Source: Axinella damicornis (Eukaryota; Porifera; Demospongiae; Axinellida; Axinellidae). From it: DNA of 64,000 bases. Positions 1 through 13,300 of this stretch are shown here, one piece after another; position 1 is the stretch's first letter, and every line of letters starts with the position of its first letter. The notes beneath the pieces are model-generated. The model was not told where the DNA came from. It was given only the letters and a program-made list of their open reading frames with translations, and did not search any database. Both the position numbers and the translations under genes were made by a program. The stretch is from contig OZ007508.1 of NCBI GenBank assembly GCA_963931865.1, positions 17,489,762-17,553,761 on the forward strand, written 5' to 3'.

Positions 1-936
1 GTCCAGGCAATGCTAGATTGTGCCCAGGTAATATAAAAAACATACTTGTGCTCTACAATGTCTGAGGAGAGACTCACTGACCTTGCTGTCCTCTCAATTG
101 AAAGAGAACTCTGGTTACCACCTGATGCACTGAGATGATGAGATCTGTCAACAGCTAGCTACGTATACCACTCCGAAGCACCTCAGAAGGTGGGAAATTG
201 TAACCCCCAGAACCCCCTAGCAGTGTGCTTTGTGCACAACCTATAAATTTGCCGTAATCAGTGCCCAACCAATTCTACATCCTGGCTACACCACTGGATA
301 TTGGACTGAGACCGACGCCAAAACTAAATGCTCGCCAAAATCAAAATTAGCTATGCAGCCGGCCACATGTGCACATTTGAGTGTAATAGCCAAGCTGGCT
401 GGACGTCCTCACGATGCTTTAGAACTACCATAGTCTCCCATTAATACGCCCCCTTCGAAAATATGCCCTCTCCCCTCTTTACTGTCCAATGTTCCTGCAC
501 AGGGTATAGTTTGACTCATTTTAATGCCCCCTGGTGAGCTTCTTCTGGAATATCTAAACTACATGTGCTCAGTATGTTACATTGCGATACAAGTCATATT
601 GCTGCTACTCTTCTGCAGGAATACCAGCAGAGTCTTGGAAATTTCCGTCGTACTGTACATGACTGACAGTATTGCTGTTCTTGGAGCACACACCGCTATA
701 GCAAAGTTGTCGTGAATGTTATGGCTCTCGCGTTGAAGCAGCAGCTCTTCTTGCCGATGTAGGGAGGCCACGCAGCTTTGTAAACATGATGACCACAAAC
801 AGTACTCTCGTCCTTTTGTAACTCTGTTGTTATGTGAACACTTAAGTAAAAAATATTGCGGGGGCGTATACTGGAGACTAATTGCATATTTGAATACATG
901 GCCTCCCCTGACTTTAGGCTGGATGTAGTGTACAAA

Positions 937-962
937 GGGGGGGGGGGGGGGGGGGGGGGGGG
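937..962 (+). repeat. G homopolymer run, about 26 nt
   Basis: An uninterrupted run of G. Similar G or C runs recur at 6211-6229, 18091-18109, 29156-29198, 35660-35691, 39617-39643, 41582-41604 and 54866-54888. Exact lengths are prone to sequencing error. Confidence 0.9.
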
Positions 963-2069
963 TGTTAACAGGAGACTACAGTACTTGTGCGAGAAAGACA
1001 GGCCCACTGAACACCAGTGCAGGGATTCCTCTCTCTTCAGAAGGGATATTGACAGAGCAAACAAGGGTATGTTCTTGGGGTTAGCTGTGCTACAAACATG
1101 AGTTACACACACGTCCATGAGGAAAGTACAGTGACTACACACCAGAGGAAAGGGCACAGACAGGAAGTACAGTGCCGATAATGCTACTAGTGAATTCTCA
1201 ATTCTGTTTGATCCCCAAAGTACTCGTGTTCACCAGCATGTACTGGGTATGCCCACTGCCACACACCATGCAGTTAAATCCTAAAGTCACCATGTTAAAA
1301 GATTGCCAAATTTTGGCAGGCAGTTGACCAATCCCTGCCCTACTTCCTGCTATACGGTAAACGGTATCAAATTCTAGCAAGTATGTGAGCATGGCCTCAG
1401 TGACGACTGTGTGTATACCAGCATAGTCTTCACTGCATGCATGCATGTAACACAGGTACAATGTAGCATCATTGCACAATACACTTATCAATTGGGGGTA
1501 TGGTCCGTGTTACAAACCTCAGCCCTCTCAGGAGCACACACTCCTGTTTCCAACCAAGCCCTGGCTCACCTTCTCCAGCTCTCTTTGCTGTTGCTGGTAC
1601 TTTGCTACCAACTACAGTGGGAGGTAGTGAAGAGGTGGAGATGGTGAATAGTGAACAACACATACACGTACATACGGTTACATGTTCTACTTTCCAATGA
1701 CCAATAAATGACTTCTTCAGTTTAGACCGCTATGTAGGTGGCTATTCTAACCCCAGCCTACGTACCACAAGTACCACTACCTCCTTATTGCTGGTGTGCC
1801 TGCATGCAGCAATCATTCAAAAGGGGACAGGCCATTGCTCCACCAAAGTCTGCATATGTATACAACAGGATGACAGAAACTATGTCGTCCCACACACACC
1901 AACATCACAGGAGAAAGTAAATTTCAATGCTGCAAGAGCCCAAGCTCAACCTTCTGGACCAACCAGCAACCCTAAAGGGCCATCACTTCAACCAGACTCC
2001 CCATTCCCAGGAAGAACGTAAAAGCTGTAGGAGCAGGTGCCATAAGATCTTGTTACAGCATTGTGCATG

Positions 2070-2405
2070 TACCGTATATTGGGTTATTTTCGTTGTTAAA
2101 ATATTTTCGTGAATGCCTCCAATCGCGAATTTTTTTTGGTAATGTGTCCTATGATGACGCTGTCCTTCAACACTGCCACGGCGTGTCAATCAGTACGGTT
2201 TCTTGGTTCTCGGTCACAAACAGCTGCCTCCCAGATCTCCTGATACACATGGTAGCTTCGAACGCAGCATTCTCGTTCGTACTCCTCATCGCTATGGCTT
2301 GACACGTATTCGCGAGTTCACTTTGCTTGAGTTCGCGAAAATTTTTCAACACGAATAATTATTACGCGAACGTTATTCAACACGATAATAACCCAATATA
2401 CGGTA
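2070..2405. mobile_element. TIR MITE, TACCGTATATTGGG ends
   Basis: The left end TACCGTATATTGGGTTAT is matched in inverted orientation at the right end, ATAACCCAATATACGGTA. The element is about 336 bp with no coding capacity. The ends resemble those of the larger element at 11873-13419, so both probably belong to one family. The TA at each outer edge is compatible with TA target duplication, as in Tc1/mariner-type elements, but that is inference. Confidence 0.75.
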
Positions 2406-2538
2406 TCACATTATCACAGCATGCACTGGCTTCTATTCACACAGTTATTGTATTATGTTATGAACTTTCTATAGCACCTTCTGCCCCAATTATAGTAAGA
2501 CCCTGTCCTATCATGTACCATGAACCACTTCCTTTTCA

Positions 2539-2671
2539 GGGGGCGAGCCTGAGTGGGCCCTACATAGTCATGGTCTCCATCCCAGCTTCAGGATGTCTGT
2601 CTGCTGTCTGCGTGCCGTTTAGTGTATGACTACATATCCAAGTAGAAAATCACAATGGTGCACTGTGAGCA
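2539..2671 (+). repeat. Dispersed repeat, uninterrupted copy
   Basis: This stretch, starting with a gggcgagcctgag motif and ending near gtgcactgtgagcatg, is repeated at 17838-18272. There it is split by a 307-bp insertion, so this copy shows the empty site. Confidence 0.65.
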
Positions 2672-3109
2672 TGTCCCAGTCATACCGCACTGTGCTGCTA
2701 TGCGAAAACCGGTATGCGAAAACCGGTATCACACGACCAGGATAGAGCCTGCTACGTGAGCTTAAGCATGGGTAAACACACGCTAATGAGCAGATGATGA
2801 GCTATACGTATTATAAACAACTTGAAAGTGCACACCAAACCAGGCTCAAGGTAGTCTATATACTTGTCATGATATGGTATCTTGTATGGCTTCATCTGAC
2901 AAAGTTTAGGGGAGACACACATTCCTAAACTTTGACTTGCAAGAAGTGCTGCTTTGATAATTAGTGGTGAAACTTGCTAGGCCTTCAACTAAAAGCTGTA
3001 AATAGCTATTGTTGGGGCTCCATTGGGATTAGGAGGTATGTATACTCTTATAGAATGGCATGTACGTAGGTATTTTAAGGCAAATTCAGTGCTCTATTAC
3101 ACACCATAC

Positions 3110-3745
3110 CCACTTGGCCACACCCAGTCTCCACCCACCTTGGTACACACATCACACCACCAGTGGGCTATGTGCACACCACATTTTGCTATCCTAACAT
3201 CAATGAGGGCGAGCAACGAGCATCGATAATACACCCACCCAGCAAGTGCAGTCTCTAAGAGTAGGACCTCACTGCACACCCTAACATACAAAGCCCGTTA
3301 CTCAACGCCTTTTGGCTACACTCACCCAGGTTGGTAATCTGCTTGGGCAAGGACCCGTGTCTAAGCTCACCAAAATTGGGATGCAAAGGTTGATACCTAT
3401 GACGTACAGGGAGGCTGGAACTAGGAGGAAACACTGCTGCTCCCATACCCACTTGGCCACGCCCAGTCTCCACCCACCTTGGTACACACTTCAAGCAACC
3501 AGTGGACTATGCACACACCATGTTTTGCTATCCTAACATTAATGAGGGCGAGTAACAAGTATCGATAATACACCCACAGCAAGCTGCCTATCCATAGTCT
3601 CTAAGAGTAGGACCTCACTGCACACCCTAATCTATGGGCTACACCCACCCAGGTTGGTAATCTGCTCAGCAAGCACCCGTGTCCAAGCTCACCAAAATTT
3701 GGATGCAAGGGGTGAATGCGTATATAACCAGGAAGCCATACAACA
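3110..3745. repeat. Tandem duplication, about 330-bp unit
   Basis: The block 3110-3420 is repeated at about 3448-3745 with scattered substitutions. Both copies contain cttggccacrcccagtctcc, a gcgag/cgataatacaccc segment and a ccaggttggtaatctgct segment in the same order. No coding potential is evident. Confidence 0.75.
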
Positions 3746-3932
3746 TATGAGAGTAGAATTTCTGAGGGGGTCACTTGCAAACTTTTGCTGAATTGAGGAA
3801 TTATCCATATGACTGACTTCATGAAACAACTAATTGCACAGCCGATTACATGCAAGTCTGATTGACATAGAGTGCCATGGAGACATGTGCCTCAAAGCAG
3901 AAACCATTGCTGAAATTGAACTGGACTGCTCT

Positions 3933-4299
3933 CTACTGTACCATTGTGGGTTTTATGTGGGCAGTACTATTTGTGGGCTGTACCTGAGACTGTTGGGGGA
4001 ATATGGGTGTCTGAACTCTTTGGAATAGAACACAGGGATGCTTGAATAATTAGAGCGTTCAGAATCACTATGGTACCACACCACTACCACTGCACCACAC
4101 ACACAAGAGGAACATGAACAGTACATACCTGCAAGTTGTCCTGTTTCTCCTGGAGGGGAGATGAAGGCAGTGATTAGGTCACAAGTGGTGTACATTGTTC
4201 ACTACATCATGTGTACAGTCATGTCATTGAGATATGCACAATGTACATGGTTTTGGTTACTGTTGTATCCACAACCCACCCACCCCCAACACACACACA

Positions 4300-4362
<63 letters not shown>

Positions 4363-7300
4363 TACATGTGCCACAGATACACAAAACATATATACTAGGC
4401 GAATGCATTGCATTGTGAGCAAGTGCGTGTGCCGTGGCCTTGTACACAGGCCCACATGCAGAACGTGGACCGCGTGAGGGCCTGGGTACGAGGCTACAGT
4501 GTGCAGCCTGCAGCTGAATGTTGAGCATTTGCATGCACATGACTGTCACAGAACGTTAACTGAGAAGAGCACAACCTCAGGCCACAGAATACTATCATAC
4601 AGGTCTTCTCGTTCTCTGCTGACGCCAGATCTGGGCATCACTGGTCACACATGTAGCTAGCCTAGCTACATGTACATGTGCCGTGAGTTGAGTGTTTCCG
4701 AGCACAGGCCAGCCACTGAGTTCCCATTCTCTGGCAATACCTGAAGCAGTCGAACAGACACATGATCCCCCCACCGCGCTCCGGTTCCAAGTCGACGTTG
4801 CAATTGCGTAATGGTACATAGTGAGTTCTAGTCGAATTAACACATGACGCAATGACACGCAAAATATGAGAAGGAAGTGATTTACGGCATGACGTACGAC
4901 AGACATAAACATATAATATATATATATAATATTATATTGAAAATTTGCAGCAAACTCATCTATGTGGGGCTCGCTCATGTTTGCCCCAACCGACACACAC
5001 ACCCACCCACACACACACACATATACACATGTACACATATACACATCATGAGTTGTACAGTTACTCGTGTACAATGTAGTTGTTAGTACATGAGTGGGAG
5101 GGTAATACAGGGGAACAGAGGGTTCCAGGCTGGCAGTACGATCAAGTTGGACAAGGACAATACAGAACTGAGAACTGAATGTTCCCTGTATTGTTGAATA
5201 AAGGTGTAATGCTTTTCCGTGAAAACTGTAGTGACACACCTGTACCCAAAGTTGTCTACCCCCCATGTGTAGGATTCGATAACTTTGTTCATGACACAAT
5301 TATAGTTGCTTCTGAATCATCCACCCCCAATGCAGTCTACCCCAAATAATGTTCTCTTTCATGCTAGAATTGACACCTACAAAAGCTAACTTTGGCTAGG
5401 AAACAGTGAAGCCCATTTTACTGACTTAACTCTAAGCTTTACCAGCCACATATTCTGGAGGTCAGTTTTATAGCTTGTAATCTACTTAAACATACCCTAG
5501 ATAAGGTTCCCATCAGTTTTCACGCTCAAAACTTCACACAGAACTGCACACAGCCATGCTTTCCACATTCGTAATTCTGACCACACCCACTCGTTAATGT
5601 GTACGCGATCAAGATGCTCGGGCGACGGTAACTCGCTCTAGCAGAAAAATCAGCATTGAACACTGGAATTCGAGGCTCTGCAAGGTGAGACCACTGTTTT
5701 CTAGGCCCATTTATGCTTAAAACCCGAGAAATGGCCTACCCGGCTCCAACCAAGGGCTGTTCAAAGCTGAGCCCAGACACGGCCATGCTGTTTGCACCCT
5801 TCGGGTGCACCCACCCACCTCCCCCTGCCCCACCCTCCCCCAAGGACATTGCCGGATGTGACATCATGAAGCTGAAAGTCTCATGACGCCAAAAGGCATC
5901 ATTAGCTGGGAAAGGGTTAATAATCTAGCAGTTGACTTGCTAAACCAACAACATACTCCAAACTTGTCCATGTAATTACACCCAAACATGTGTACAACCA
6001 CTTGTGGATACCACATCTTAAGTAGGTACATGTACAGTATGCAGAGACATGACCCCTTCAGGTGATTGTGACAAATGAAGAGTGGGCGGGGACAAATACA
6101 TACTTGCTCACAAGGTACAAGGATCTATGGCATCTGGGGGTCCTAGCCTCATACCTAGGCTCTTTGAGGAAACGAGCCTGGGTACGAGGCTATATATGGG
6201 GGTCCAGGGTCCCCCCCCCCCCCCCCCCCCACACACAAAAAAAAAAAGTCACTTGTTTTGGTGCAGAGATCGTGGTCAGGTACTTGACTTGAAACTAGCC
6301 AAGCGCCGGGAGCACATCAGTTAATCAGACAAGTCAGTCAGATATGGGGCTGGACCTCCCCTTAGAATTGCCACTGCAAACTTCAACATAAGACCTTTCC
6401 CAAGGATGACTCGACAGAATTGACCACACCCCGCACTAGGTGTTCATAAATGCATGGTCAACTCCCCCAACATGAAGACAAGAGGCAGGTATAACAGTTC
6501 CCATACATACAGGTGTACACAGACAGACACAAAGTACCCACACTCTCATATCTCCATTCTTTGTCACTTGCAGTATGGAAAAACAGGATCCATACAATAG
6601 TACGGTTGTCATGCATACGCACGTCACACCTCTGAGCATGCACGTGCGGGCAGTAGTATCATTGACCACACCCCTAACATTGCCGCTCCAGTAATACGCA
6701 AGTTCCATTGTGGGAGCAGTGTGTAGTGCCACGGATTGCAACACTACCATCTGGTGAGCAGGAGGCGGAGCATACGGCTGGTTGATGGGACTGAGTGGGC
6801 CGGGCTGGACGTTCATTTGCTAGATGCCACTCATAGGGCGGGGTGCTGCTAGCACATCATATTGTGACACAATGATGTCACAGATCAGGCAAGCTCCAGA
6901 TGAGAGGCAGGTGGTGCCTGTATCTCATATCCAGATTTGAAGCAAATCAGCTTTCAGGAAGGCTTAGTTTTGAAGAGTGATGGTACTGTACAAACAGGAG
7001 CTTTGGGCTCCTGGTACAAATGATTGTGGTTCTGCAAACCTCTGAAGGTGATGTTCCTTGTCTGTATTTACTTGTCACACATTTACTCACATAGAAGAGA
7101 CCTTTCCCAAATCTGGATTAGCAATCACACTCCAATCAGATACGCGCAGGTATAAATCTGATTCACAATAACTTCCGTATTTGTTCTGCCATAGCAACGT
7201 TTGAAAATGGCTGCTTGCTATAGGACAGCATGAGCACAAATAAAGGTGTGGTGAAAGTAAACCACGTCATGGTTGAGAGTGCAGGCACCAGTCATTGTGC

Positions 7301-10300
7301 CACACTAGGCCTCAAAACAGTGTAGTGCCCCCTGCAACTTCTCGGTGTTTTGAGGGACTACAGGCATTTTGGCAGCCTCCATTCACTCAGCCGGAAATAG
7401 TTGTGTGTACACGTGTGTAAGCTGTAAACACCTTTTGGAACATCACCCAGTTCATTGCATATTCAAAGAAGGAGGATATCGCCAAATGCATATTCATTCA
7501 ACTGCATGTGCACGGTGTTGGAATGAGGTGAAACCAGGCTGAAGTCATGACCACTGATGACTCAGAGGTAGCTGCGATGCTTCTGTCCTAAAGCTTTCCA
7601 TTTCGGCTCACAACAGCCTGACTGGTTAGGTTATGTATAGGATAGAGCCCTGGCTTTAACCCTGCACATAAACACCCTGGCACAGAGGGCAATGCCCAGT
7701 GTTCCAAGGGTGTTTATGTGGGTCAAGTCAGAACAGCAGGGCTCTAGCTTACTTAGGCCATACCCCATAGCAATGAATTATGTATTGTATGAGGGCTTTA
7801 AACCACGTAACCACCCTGCGGAAGCCTGCCAATACCATCTAGTGAAGTATGATGTCATCATGAATGTGCTAACACCTGTCAAGGTACTGGTATACCGCAT
7901 AGTGTGAAATTCCGTATGGTGCAATTCTTTGAGTATTTGGTATGAAGCCTTGACATACGACATACGAAAATGAAATGAAAATTTTAACAGACGAAATTGT
8001 AATCTCAAAATTTGAATGGGTAATCCGAACACGCACGTGGATTCCGAAACGGCGAGCAAGCAATGGCATTTGTAACAGTATTTCTATCCTATGAACGGCC
8101 TTCCAGACTCCAGTAGACGCGTCTACACCCGTTAGCCTGTGACGATAACAAGCCTGTGGGAAGTGCGACAGATGAAAGTAAGCCAACTTCACTGAGCAGC
8201 AAGAGTATGCCGCCAACCAGGTGGCTATTCGTTATCCTCGCCAACAACAGAGGCCCAGATGTCAGCATTGTAGACGTGGTACCCTCTCACCATTGTGGTA
8301 CCCTCTCACCATTGTGCATTGCCTCAACTGAAAACAACACCATCGACACGTTATGTATGTGTAATGCTCCTGAAAGTATTTCAGCCATGTATACAAAGAA
8401 ATTCCCGCTATCTCATCTTTTGCCATATTGCAAGCAGAGAAACTGGAGATTTGAGAGTCAAGTGAAAAAACCAACTGCACATACGTACTTACACAAAACA
8501 ACATACACACACACACACACACACACAACAAACACAAATGAGTACATGACCAGGGAGAGCACAAACCAACTGGTAATGAATGGTTATATCACATACGTAG
8601 TGTAGGCACAGTGGTGAACAATTGCAGTACACTCGTGTGCATGTACATGTGCAATAATTTGGTGTGGTGCGGACCACACAACTTGAGCCCCAATACCACA
8701 CCACTTTACACATGCAAAACATTGGAGCTTGACACAGCAGCTCTATAGGCAAGCTTACGAGAAGGAACGGCTACAGTACATAGGAAGCAGAAGATTGAGA
8801 CGTTGCACAGACAACAGGTGACCAACTGGTACGCTAGTATTTCATTGTTTGTGCCACTGATAATATACCATCACAAATATAACTTGCCCCACGGTAACGA
8901 ATGCACAGGTGTGCATTAATTGGAGATTGCACCATTCTAAGAAGGCAGTCTGATGGACAACACACATTATATCTGTACATCCATAACTGATTGGGCCATT
9001 TTGAAGGCATACATGTATCACCGCATGGCCTCATGAATTGATATTGAACCCTGTAATATACACCTAAGGGTGCTCTGGGTGCTCTGAATATCACATGTAT
9101 AGCCTCGTTCCCAGGCCCCGCCCAGCTTTTGTCACTTGCAGTATAGAAACCGGCGACGAAAATCTGGGTAGCCCCAGGAACAACCATGTACATGTAGCTG
9201 TATCAGTGGTCTGTGCATGGCCTCATGAATTGATATTGAACCCTGTAATATACACCTAAGGGTGCTCTGGGTGCTCTGAATATCACATGTATAGCCTCGT
9301 TCCCAGGCCCCGCCCAGCTTTTGTCACTTGCAGTATAGAAACCGGCGACGAAAATCTGGGTAGCCCCAGGAACAAGGTTATTCACCATGTACATGTAGCT
9401 GTATCAGTGGTCTGTGTGAGTGTGTGTTACTACGTAGTCTCGTTCCCAGGCGCTCGGTAATTGGGCGCCTGGGAACGAGGCTAGTGTGCTACAAGCTGAC
9501 CAGGGTGCTAGGACAAGATCATGTGCGGCATGCATTCTAATGCATCGTGCCACAGTATATAGCGCACACTGCTATACAAGAAATATGCAGAATAGTAACA
9601 GCTCTAATGCTGACGTTTGCCGGCCGGGGCACAATGTGGCGCAAATGCTCATACTGATTTCCTACCTGCTGCTAAACATTTGAGTGCAGTAGACAAGTCT
9701 GTACATAGCGGCGTAATTCACTTGTAGTCTTTCATGGAGGATACTCATCAGGATGCAATGAAAGCACAAAGCAGCCTTCTCCCACGGAGAAAGAGGTAGA
9801 ATGACTTTTGACAGCATGTGATCCTACCCTACCCTCCTTGCTAGATGACACTGAAAACAAAGTTAGGTCAAGAGGCATGATTACTTGAAGGTCACATGAC
9901 TATTGGTGGCTCTTCATAGGTTATGTTAACACAGTGCATTCACTGCACATGATCCTAGGGGAACAAAACAAGCTAGCGACGAACTGTTGTTTCAACATCT
10001 GCTGTGAAGCTGATGCAAGTACCACACCTTAGTTCTGGGGTGAGGGGGTGTGGCACATGATGGTGTGTACTTCAAACATCATGAAATGTGCCTTATGAGC
10101 TATTGTTAAGTACACTTACCCATGCTAATCTGTGTTGGTCAACCTGGAGGAGGAACAAGTGAGAGGAGCAGGTGAAGCAGTCGAGTATATGAATGACTCT
10201 AGTCTTCCCAGACCCTCCACAAATGTGAAAGGAGGGGTTGGTACTATATAGTACTTCATCAACACCCTCCCCTCTACATTAACCAGACTCTCCTTTCCTG

Positions 10301-13300
10301 GAGAGGGTCAGGGAACAAGACTAGAACGGCCACAGCTCATCCCAACCAGCAGGCCTTAGACTGCCACTCAAAGTCACCACAAGGTACGAGACTAGCTACA
10401 TGTACATAAACATGGCGTACCGGTCTCCATTCTCTTAGCAACTGAAGCAGTGGAGAGAGAACATGGAGAGTAAGAAGAGAGACATGAATATTAATTTCTG
10501 TCCAACTATACCTCCGGATTATTATGCTCTTACACTCACTATATGGTACGGGTGTGGATGTATCAGAGGGTGGCTGCTTTCAAACACTTATTTGATTTTC
10601 TGTCAAATATTGTTAGTAGCTATTGTATTGGCATGTGAATGAAAATTGCACTGCTACTTGAAAGGTAGATATGGTAGCTTCTTGACGATTACCAACACAA
10701 GCTGTAATTGCCACAACACTGCAGTGTGCTGACCCAAGAGTAAGTAGTTTTATATGCTCCCAGAACATGCACCTGCACTACGTACTCAACAAGAGTCACG
10801 GTATGCAATAAGGCCTGCTGTGCACGCCACAACCATCATCAAAGGGTGGTAATAATTACCCCGCGCGCGCATGCGCGAAGCGGGGTTAAGCAATCGGTTT
10901 TGTACGTCTGTCAGTCAGTCGTCTGTCAGTCGTCTGTCAGTCGTCTGTCAGGCGAAGAAAATTGAAACTCGCCACATAGACCCTCATAAACCATCGAAAG
11001 GGAGTCAAACAATAGCAAACAGCAAAAAACTGCTCTATGTGTACCTGACTGAAGTCAAGGTGCTTCGTTTAGGCTGTTTTTCTATTATTCGTAACGTTTG
11101 GCCCCACCTCTTCAACTTCACAATGCAGTTGTTGTATATACGGTAAGCAGTCACTCCCACACCTTGGATATGGCCATACACGAACACAGTATACGTACGC
11201 GATAGCACTTGTTCGGCAGAGATGTCACATCGATTGTAGCTGCACTGTATCCTGTAGACGTTCCGTGTGGGGTATGTGTTCTATGAACACCTCTAGTTAG
11301 AATAGTGACAAACTTTGGCATTCTCTTTATGGTGAACAGCTGAGCCATTTTGTTTCCCATACATTGTACTAGCTGCCAGAAGGTTGTAAATGGGTATGGG
11401 TAGTCTCTTATTGGGGCACTCACTTTGTGTGGTGCGTATATGACTACAAGAAAATAGGTCAAACCCTTGAATCTTGCTGGCAAACACTAAACTCAGCAGA
11501 CAATCTCTAGGTTGCGCAAATTTCCTCACTCCTCAACAGACAACTGAAGAGCACTTCAGAAGCTAGTGCACTCATGGTAGGACTGTGGACGGGTTTACTC
11601 ACACAATAGTCCCACCAAGTGATACAACACAGCAATGCACCTACACTCTACCAGGTATGGACACAATGCCCATACACAACCCTAAATATTGGCTGCCCCA
11701 GATATTGTATTGTATATTGTAATCCAACGTTGCCATCGTACAGTAGCCGTCCATGTCAGACCTCTCAACCATTGACTGATTTTCATAGTGAGATGGCCAT
11801 AAGAGTAATATAAATATGTACTACATAAGATCAATATAAACTTAGTGAGTCTCACTACCAAATACCGTATAGCGGGTTATTTTCGTGGGGTGCCAATTTT
11901 CGTTATTTTCGTGACTCATCGACAAGTCACGAAATTTTCCATTAACGAAATTTTCAACCCACAGTCTCGCGCTGTGCAACACCTAGCTAGGGGCCATCAT
12001 TCAAGTACATGTACACTGTACGGTTCTTCGTAGCTGTACCTGCGTGACTGCATCCCGTTGACAGTGTCCTTGATTGACAGGATCCTCTATCACCAGCTGT
12101 CCCTCGCCAGCTGCTCGCGTTGTGATGACTGGACCCTGGCGACGAAAAACGAGGCCAGTAACTCTCGAGCTCGCCACAGCAAATCGATCAATACGGTTGC
12201 CATTCTCACGTTAGCATGTTAGTTCTTCTCCAACACTGGCCTCCCACATGGGATCAGTTGGAATATACGGCACCACGGAAATTAATTAATTATTCGAGTG
12301 GGCGGGGCTAGGCGAGTCACGTGGTGGTGTTGCGGGGTTAATTAAGTGCATGCGCGCGGCACATGTAGTTAATTAAGTGCGCGCATGCGCGCTATAGTAA
12401 ATTAAGTGCATGCGCGCGGTAGTTTGGCAGCAATTGAGTAAACTGCAGAGCTACTGCAATCTAAGATTTGAGTCTGTAGTCTTGTGGCCCTCAGCTGCAC
12501 TAACTGAACTCAGACTTTTGACTAGTGACCTGCAACTGCTCAATCATGTCCCTGCTGGAGATAGGTCCAGTGTTGTTTGGAGGAGTGGAGAGAATCACTG
12601 AATTCCATCGTTTCCTATCATTTTCGGACGATTCTTGTGACTTTTCAGACGATTCTTGTCACTTTTGTACGCCTCCACCATACTGTTATGTCATTAATAT
12701 GTCGTCGATACCACCTGGCACCATGGATTCAAGTATAAGGACTGACACACCTTTCTCTGAGCTTTTCATTCGCTCGCTGCACGAAGCGACCATAGCAGGG
12801 CATGCTGGCCGATCGCTTGGACAGACCCCACGAAGCAGCCACTTTTACGGCTCGGCAACACCACCACGTGACTCGCCTAGCCCCACCCACTCAATCAATT
12901 TCCGAGGTGCCGTATATTCCAACTGATCCCGAAAAGTAGAACCACGAAATTTAATTCTGACGACTGTATCTAGCATTTAACGACAGTTTCCACTAGTGTT
13001 GTGAACCTGTAGCCAATAATTGGTTATTGACCAGTTATTTACACTGCCAATCAATTATTGGCTTACTGCCAGTTATTGTCTGTACTGGAACCATGGTCTG
13101 TTTTGTACATTTTGAATCACCATTGTCATCATTACATGCATTTCTGAAGTTCTGTACTAGATAGGTGGGGTCTCTCAAGGATGTGATTGAATTAGGACAC
13201 TCTCTCTATGCCAATCACCTCCTTCAGAGTCCAACCTGCAAAGGTCTGTAAGGCTGCAAGCTGTAATAACAAGTTCACTATTGATGAGTTGACTTAGAAT

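Larger units (their letters stand above)
1..3900. other. Repeat-rich region, no confirmed gene
   Basis: No conserved protein is recognisable here. Visible contents are a G run (937-962), a TIR element (2070-2405), a dispersed repeat (2539-2671) and a tandem duplication (3110-3745). One possible minus-strand exon lies at about 79-118: an AG acceptor follows a pyrimidine stretch and a gtcagtgag donor closes it, giving about 40 nt. A minus-strand open frame at 1198-1491 is free of stops but sits beside repeat-like sequence and resembles no family I know. Confidence 0.5.

Noticed and set aside
1198..1491. 97-aa minus-strand frame as a C-terminal exon
   Set aside because: Stop-free and acceptable in composition, but it overlaps repeat-like sequence (tatacggtaaacggtatc) and links to no other exon.
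4202..4549. Overlapping open frames on both strands over CA repeats
   Set aside because: They translate the microsatellite (His/Thr or Val/Cys runs) and have no other content; the same holds for 8489-8752, 33709-34200 and 39473-39804.
12525..12926. 133-aa frame (SFSDDSCDFSDDSC...) as a gene or transposase
   Set aside because: It is spanned by the inverted arms of a nested element, has an internal short repeat, and shows no catalytic motif.
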